Positions 57,772 to 64,000 of a DNA stretch of 64,000 nt are shown piece after piece. The notes under the pieces were generated by a model. That model saw only the letters and a program-made list of their open reading frames with translations. It did not search any database and was not told where the DNA came from. How positions within the stretch are numbered: position 1 is the first letter of the stretch; each line of letters starts with the position of its first letter. The DNA lies in the NCBI RefSeq assembly GCF_932526225.1, contig NC_064046.1:4402001-4466000 (forward strand). The letters run 5' to 3'. Source of the DNA: Nematostella vectensis. Taxonomy: Eukaryota > Cnidaria > Anthozoa > Actiniaria > Edwardsiidae. The position numbers were made by a program, and so were the translations under genes.

Positions 57772-60700
57772 CTGTGTAAAGAAAGACATAATAGCCACAA
57801 AGACAAAGCAACATTATGTGACAAAAAAAACAATCCAATCCAATCTCGAAATGGCCATCTAAAAACAAAATTTTATACTACCAAATTGAAACAAAAATAC
57901 CCCAAAAACTTCTCTTAATTAGCTGATGAAATGGATACTTTCTCACACTTGGTAGTTTTTTAGGATGACTCCTAACTCGGACTGTTCCGTTCCGCGTTAC
58001 CTAGCGAGCTAATCCGTCAATGTGCAGTCAAAGTACCTGATAATCGCATACCAAAAGGATGTCCGGTTCGGTACTAAGGTACTGTGTTCTAGTTTTTTGT
58101 ACAACCGACTTTAATACGCAGACCAAATAAAACAGCACATAGCAATACCTTTCTCCTTGATGGCCGTTTTCTTGTCATCGTTGGATGTTACGTCGTTGTT
58201 GCCCTGCTTGAAATCCTTCGCTTCAATCTTCACATCATTAACACCAGCATCTGTGCATTTAGTTTCCGTAATTCCATCATTTGGGTTTTGCACTTGGTCC
58301 TTTTGGACGATTTCAAGGTTTTGTTCTTGTTCCGTTTGGTCGCTTTTAAGGTTTTGCACTTGTTCCTCTTGCACATTTTCATCGACCATCTTCTCGTTCT
58401 CCTGGGCGTTGTCGGATACTTGTGTTTCATTCTTTAATCTTTTAAGGTTAAGATCATCTCCTGTTTCACAACTCCGAAGGGAATCTGACTTCCCATCAGC
58501 ACTTGGGAACGTTTCTGTCATATTTACATCGTTTTCATCTACATTGGTCATTTTACTGTTGACATTGTTATTGCTACCGTTAACTAGATTTGATTCCGAA
58601 TGAACGACTGATTCGTCATTTTCGCAAGTCCGTGTGTCGCTTTTGACAGCTTTTCCCCCTCCCATTGAACTTTTATAATATTTTTCATCACTACTTGAAG
58701 AATTGTTTGTCAATTCAGTTGTGGCAACCTGTGTCCCCAAAAGAGCGCCATCACCATCACACACCTCCCCCGGTACCACAGCGTTTATACTAGATTCACT
58801 AGGCTCGTCATTTTCAATGTCATCATCTACCTCCCCCGGAACATCAGCGTTGGTATTAGAGTCAGTACTCTCTGCATCTTGTTTGTCAGGGGGGGCATTG
58901 ATGTCTCCAACACCTTTGAAGAACTGGTATGGCTTTACTTTGATCAAGCTTGGAGCGTTATTCCACACATCCGCCCTGTCATCAATGATGCAGACCATTG
59001 AGTCGCCACAAGGGAAGAGAGACCTGAAAACATTAAAGATTTTTATGAAGTATGATTAATTTACTTCCTCGTTCATAGATTACTCGTAAATGTTGTCTGT
59101 TTAAAGGCAACTACTAGCAACTTTTGTCGCGCGACACGAGCTGCAATTTTTGCAGCGATTTTTATCCCACCCAAATCGCGCGTGTAAACAGGCGGCAAAT
59201 TAGCGGCGATTTGGACGGCGATTTTTCTGCAACTCCATGCAATTGAAGGGCCTTCGTGTATCATGACGGACGAATTCGATGCTGCTGCTGTATGCGCAAT
59301 TGTGTCTTTAGTGGCTTAAAGTCAGGGGATGAGCTGTTAAATAAGCACTCGTATTTTGTCCATTCGCTTATCAACACCCCCTCTTCTTCAATTGTCCATA
59401 CGTTTTTCTTTTGCTTACTCTACGTCACGAGCTTGTACATTTTTCCCCACAGGGGTAGGGATGATTAACAGTTGTGTGTTTCCTTCGAAAAATTGCTGCG
59501 ATTTGCACTAAAATTTCGAGCATGCTCGAATTACCTGCGATAAATTTTCAGGCTGTCGCCGTGAAATCGCCGCCAATTTGCAGCCTGTTTACACGCGCGA
59601 TTTAGGTGCGATAAAATCCCAGCAAAAATTGCAGTCCATGTCGCGCGACAAAAGGTTCTAGTGTAGGACTTTAGTGTCATGCCCCTTAATCTAGTTACAA
59701 ACTACAGAAATAATCAGGATCATTCACAGTCAAACCCGGTCAAGCAGAGCTGATTATTGAGTTCATTATTCGAAATTTAATTTGAAGCCAGTATTGGAAT
59801 TCACTTAGCCAAACAACAGAGGGTTTACAAAAGGCTTGTGTGAATTGATAACGGGGGTATATACCTCTCGATTCACATATAAATGACAACAAAGTCTTAT
59901 AAAGATTATCATGCTTTGCTTTGAAAATTCGGAAACTTGTTTCAAGAATGAAAACATCTTGACAAATAAAAAACTGAACTCAGTACTCAGCTCTAGAGGG
60001 GGGTGGGGTGGGGGTTGGGGGGGGGGGGTGGGGCTCTTTTTACCTGGTTTGACTGTAAATCCAAAACATGCTGCTGACCTTAGATCGTTAAATTTGGAGA
60101 AGGCATTGAAGCAGTCGTCCCTTGAACGTATGCGATAGCCGAACAAGGACAAGTCAGGGTCGAGCATGCGTGCGATGGTGTGAGCGTACATCCTTGTACC
60201 CATGGTGAATATGTGGAGCTCATAAAACTTGGCAATCTTTTGCAGGAATTTGTGGGCCCATGGACGGAACTTAGTGTGATACCACATAGGGTGGCCAGGA
60301 AGAACAAAGTGTTGGACATCCTGAAATTACAGGACATTTCAAAACAAGCCAGAAAATAACCACACAAAGTGTGAGAAGTGGTTATGATTTACATGGTAGA
60401 ATAGAAAGAATAGAAATGATTTTGGATGGGGACTATGCAGGGGCGTGTCTCGAGAAAAACGCAGGGTGGGGTCTAGGGTAGAAATTCACTGACCACGGAT
60501 CAATTAAGTTCAAATGGGCATCCTGAGCTTTCATAACATGTCATCCATCTAGAGACTTTTTCTATCCAAATACACCATAAGATTAACCAAATTCTTAACT
60601 ACCAAGAAAGAGCTCAACCAGAGTCAAACTCATCTCGTCATGAAACCACAGACCTTCATGTTGGCAGGCACAAGCTGGACAGTAGTATGGATGAGCGTCT

Positions 60701-63700
60701 GGTCAAGATCCACAACAAGGGCCAGCTTACGAGTACTTAGGAGCCTCTCCTCATCAAGTCTGCCGACTGCCTCTGCCTCCTGAAACATATAAGAAAATGA
60801 CATGAGGTTATCGCATCATTAAGGAGTTTTTTAATATTTAACCGAACTTTGGTTTTATATCCATGATAAATTTTCAAGTTCCATGATAAATTAATTTTTG
60901 ATCAATTTTCAAGTTGAAATGTTTCACATTCTTAGGTTCACCATGTAAAGTTAATGTACCAATTCAAACCATAGCTCTGTTAGAGGTTGTTTTTGAGAAA
61001 TTTGTCTGTCATCGTCTGTCATTGGAAATTCGACAGACAAATTATGGGGTTGGGTGAGGTGCCCAGATGTGATAGATGTGTTGCATTTAAATAGCACATG
61101 CAACTGACACCCTGTCCACACTACAGATACAGACACTCCAAGCAGTTTGTATGCACTGTCACTGAATGGTACAACAGGCCAAAGTCCATAGCAATTCCCT
61201 ACACCCTTACCTTTTCCCCCTTTACAGTGTGTTTTGGAGAGACAGGATCTCCAGCTAAACATCTTTATCGGAGAAGACAAGAAGGCCCACAGCCACACAG
61301 CCAGGATTTTAAGCAGGGGTTGGGGTGGGGGGTTCGTTTACCACTTTAGCGAACCACTTTCTCTTAGGTAGCTCCTACTACTAGTACTTAATTATGCCTC
61401 ATGAGAGTGGACCTTCCAGCAGAGTGGGGGGTGGGGTGGGGGGTTCGTTTACCACTTTAGCAAACCACTTTCTCTTAGGTAGCTCCTACTACTAGTACTT
61501 AATTATGCCTCATGAGAGCGGACCTTCCAGCAGAGTGGGGGGTGGGGTGGGGGGTTCGTTTACCACTTTAGCGAACCACTTTCTCTTAGGTAGCTCCTAC
61601 TACTAGTACTTAATTATGCCTCATGAGAGCGGACCTTCCAGCAGAGTGGGGGTGGGGGGGGTGGGGGGGGGGGGGGTTCTTCTAAACACCTTAACCCCAT
61701 GGCTACGGGCCTGACAAGAGCCAGGTTTTCACACCATGTTACTGTGAAGCCTAGTATAAAATTCTTAGAGGTTTCTTACATCTTTTGTTACTTTAAGTTC
61801 TGGGATATTGTGGATCATGGAGATGGTAGCTGAGGTTGGTGATGATGGCTCATCGTTATCTCCATGGAGTCTAGGAAAAAACACATTAAAATATAATATT
61901 GATCATGGAGACAGTAGCTGAGGTTGGTGATGATGGCTAGTCTTTATCTCCATGAATCCTAGGAAAAACACATTAAATATTGATTACACAATCTAGAGAG
62001 TAGTGTGGTAGAAACTATTCGTGAACAGCTAGACCAAAGGCCTATTTTTTATAACACCCTTGCTGATATCTTTTTTGAATAATGGAGTATAGAAATGTGT
62101 CTTACAAGATGTATGAACTCTCTTATGGATTACCTCTTATGGATGCATTTGGGCACTTCGATTTTCTGCTTTGTGTGGGTTTTTATGCATTTATGTTTTG
62201 AAATATTGTTGTATTTATATGTTGGAAATAAAATAAGATTTATTGATTTTGGATTAGTAATTTTGTTCTTTTGTGCTTAATTACTGAAAATCAAGAGACC
62301 ATGATGTAAAAGAACGAATCCCCCGTATTTATGTTCCAATGATGACGTCCGTGAAAGCTATTTTTAGAACAAGCAGTTATTTTTAGATACGCCTCTGATT
62401 GGTTAGCGCTCACGTTTCCTAGCAACATGAGTCAAACGCGCGATCATATCTTGAGCGATGTGAAACGGCAGAGGCTGTTATGGAAATCTTTTCGACCGAA
62501 AACCATCCTTTTTTACAAACGCTGTGAAAATGATCTTCCATAGAGTACGCTGGATCCAATCAACCGTTTCTCGGACATTGAAATGCATAGAGTGTGTGAT
62601 TTTAGGCTCAGGGATCAACTTCCCCAGTAAAAGTTTTCACAGCTGATTCACAAATTATAAGTAAAACAACAATCAATTCTCTTCCAATTCCCTTTTAATG
62701 AAAAAGATACATCCAGAACTTAAAACCATTATACACACCGATATTATGGTCATTAAGGCAGGTATTTCACAAATAAAAGATTTCAAGTCTCCATAATGAA
62801 GTAAATCTTATTCCGGTGACAAGGGTTTCTTGAGTGACATGATTTCTGAACATTTGCGTGAAGAATTGAAGTGCATTCATCATCTAAAAATATTGTAAAT
62901 CGAAGAAAAATAAAGGCCTTCTTGTATTTAAATACATAACATAGACTGAGAATGCCTAAGTTTTTCATCTCACCATATTGAAGAAAAAAAGAACTTTTTA
63001 GGAGTCAGCCTGATGCATCTTGAATGAACTTCAAAGTCGCTGTTTCCCCGACGTCTTCCCGTTCAATATTTATATAACATTTAGATAACTTAACAGATAC
63101 CAGGACACCATCCCACAAGTAGCATTGTAATCATGAGCTATGAGAAGCAGCTAAAAGAATAAAAACAGGTAGCGAACGAAGTCAAGAAGTGCAGAGGGAA
63201 AAAAATTGGGAAAATGTACTATAGCTCACGAGGTGCCCATAACCAAATATGGCGCGATGAACCATATATGGATGCTATGATTGACAAGCTCGCGCAACCT
63301 AAAAATAGATTTCATGGACGTTATCATGGGCCACGGGGATTTGTTCTCTTATATCATGGTCTCTTGTGAAAATCTAATTCATTCACCATGTAAAGTAGCC
63401 ACGCTTTGCAGGCCTTTTTTTTCAAAAGCTTTCAGTATTGACAATCAAAATAAGAGCAAAGCATGACAAGAGGACTTGACAACCTTGTTAATAGAGAATA
63501 AACAACTTGAATGGCATCAATGGAGCACACACTCATGAATTATTGACACCTGTGACAACAAATCTAGAACAGCATTTTCCCAATTTTCACATTCTACGCC
63601 TAGGGTTACTGATGTCTATGCCTGTTTTGGATTTTTTGTGAGCCAGTGCAATGCTCTTTATAATACTGTGTTGACTCACTTCAGCTCCCTAATGTCAGCA

Positions 63701-63801
63701 CTACTCACTTTCTAAGGTCGGCACCACAATCGCAACAAAGATCCTTCATGATTGTCTTGTGCTCGCATATTCTTGCATGTTCAATCACTGCTACTGGCTT
63801 C
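56657..63801 (-). CDS. CTDP1/FCP1, RNA polymerase II CTD phosphatase (5' exon(s) outside window)
   Basis: Six exons: 63709-63801, 61780-61870, 60654-60779, 60079-60320, 58149-59023, 56657-57771, about 847 codons with all phases agreeing. FCP1 removes phosphate from Ser2/Ser5 of the Pol II C-terminal domain in the nucleus, recycling the enzyme after transcription. Domain order: a Cys-rich CEHKTIMKDLCCDCGADL segment, the FCPH catalytic domain with DLDQTLIHT, an acidic Asn-rich insert, one BRCT domain and an acidic C-terminus. Exon 63709-63801 is entered in phase 2, so the start codon lies to the right of the window. The stop is TGA at 56,657-56,659. Confidence 0.97.
58149..59023 (-). CDS. CTDP1 exon 5 (in window): end of FCPH domain and acidic insert
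   Basis: It starts with LFPCGDSMVCIIDDRADVWN, the second acidic motif (DD) of the catalytic domain, then APSLIKVKPYQFFKGVGDIN. The remaining ~240 codons are a low-complexity Asn/Asp/Glu/Val-rich insert. This insert has no family counterpart that I recognise and repeats NADVPGEV/NAVVPGEV and EQVQNLKSDQTEQEQNLE-like units. Confidence 0.95.
59114..59661. mobile_element. 548-bp foldback element, ~115-bp inverted ends
   Basis: Left CTAGCAACTTTTGTCGCGCG and AAATCGCGCGTGTAAACAGG match in inversion right CCTGTTTACACGCGCGATTT and CGCGCGACAAAAGGTTCTAG. TGTCGCGCGACA is itself a perfect palindrome. No coding content; it is in the CTDP1 intron between 59,023 and 60,079. Confidence 0.9.
59726..60058. mobile_element. 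Tigger/pogo-like MITE (CAGTCAAACC ends)
   Basis: The left end CACAGTCAAACCCGGT is inverted at the right end as ACCTGGTTTGACTGTA. The terminus resembles Tigger/pogo CAGTCAAACC. A poly-G/GT run lies at 59,998-60,034 near its right end. It is related to 37,690-37,908. Confidence 0.75.
60079..61870 (-). CDS. CTDP1 exons 2-4 (in window): catalytic FCPH domain
   Basis: 61780-61870 encodes the linker ATISMIHNIPELKVTKD. 60654-60779 carries LALVVDLDQTLIHTTV with the DxDxT nucleophile motif (first Asp forms the phospho-aspartate). 60079-60320 carries PGHPMWYHTKFRPWAHKFLQ, YELHIFTMGTRMYAHTIAR and YRIRSRDDC, the typical FCP1 core. The first of these exons is partly duplicated in the intron beside it. 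Confidence 0.96.
61322..61680. repeat. 111-bp tandem repeat, three copies plus a G-rich end
   Basis: GGTTCGTTTACCACTTTAGC recurs at 61,331, 61,442 and 61,553. Each unit has CTCCTACTACTAGTACTTAA and CCTTCCAGCAGAGTGGGG. The right end runs into a G tract (61,650-61,675). It lies in a CTDP1 intron. Confidence 0.95.
61812..61978. repeat. Tandem partial duplication of a CTDP1 exon start and its acceptor
   Basis: GATCATGGAGATGGTAGCTG (61,814) recurs as GATCATGGAGACAGTAGCTG (about 61,900). The copy carries the first ~57 bases of exon 61780-61870, its acceptor and ~25 bases of upstream intron. The copied acceptor region still reads TCCTAGG. Confidence 0.9.
61979..63708. other. CTDP1 intron between the first two visible exons
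   Basis: About 1.8 kb of intron in total with no further exon; phase 2 joins phase 2 across it. The sequence is AT-rich and nothing else is recognisable. 63,802-64,000 is likewise intron, upstream of exon 63709-63801. Confidence 0.7.
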
Positions 63802-64000
63802 CTGTTGAAAGAGAGAAACAACTATCAAAAGGCCCAAATTTTTGTCCCAAAGTTAAAAAAACTTAAAGTGTGTCCAGTTAATCTTCAAATTCTTTGCTAC
63901 AAAAAATATATATGTCCTTTAATTTCTGGCTTTTTATGGTGAATTTACATTCCACAAAATAACCCTTGATATTTTACAGCCAAAATGGTTGTTGTACACC

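Overview
This is animal (metazoan) nuclear DNA, AT-rich, with short introns and dense minisatellites and small DNA-transposon derivatives. The proteins resemble their vertebrate counterparts closely, and the mix of MITE families looks like that of anthozoan cnidarians (sea anemones and corals, for example Nematostella). The cnidarian assignment is an inference from gene and repeat character; the species is not established.

Layout from left to right. Four recognisable housekeeping or developmental genes and one DUF4419 gene all lie on the minus strand. (1) 1,522-22,644: EDC4/Ge-1, the scaffold of the mRNA decapping complex. I reconstructed 26 exons with fully consistent splice phases; the last exon or exons lie to the left of the window. 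(2) 26,633-27,579: a two-exon Scratch-family SNAG/C2H2 zinc-finger repressor. (3) 34,638-43,608: a complete 11-exon TENT4 (PAPD5/PAPD7, Trf4) non-canonical poly(A) polymerase. (4) 46.5-48.3 kb: two exons of an EXO1/Rad2-type nuclease on opposite strands, so a rearranged relic, two gene pieces or an assembly problem. (5) 50,236-51,384: an intronless DUF4419 gene. (6) 56,657-63,801: CTDP1/FCP1, the RNA polymerase II CTD phosphatase; its 5' exon or exons lie to the right of the window.

Three of the genes act in RNA metabolism (decapping, 3' tailing, Pol II CTD dephosphorylation). I read this as neighbourhood coincidence, because animals do not use operons of this kind and the genes are 4-13 kb apart.

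The most unusual structure is in the EDC4 introns. Three 5' splice sites (exons 4, 8 and 22) have been tandemly duplicated into the following intron, so that the exon end plus its donor is the repeat unit: about 5 copies of 46 bp, about 25 copies of 53 bp, and 2 copies of 117 bp. CTDP1 shows the mirror case, a tandem copy of an exon start with its acceptor. EDC4 also has two U12-type introns, with GTATCCTT donors and matching branch sites, and a 3.5 kb low-complexity CAC/ATC array in one intron. Elsewhere there is a 2.2 kb minisatellite with higher-order structure between the DUF4419 gene and CTDP1. There are about a dozen terminal-inverted-repeat elements, including two copies of a piggyBac-like element and pogo/Tigger-like MITEs.
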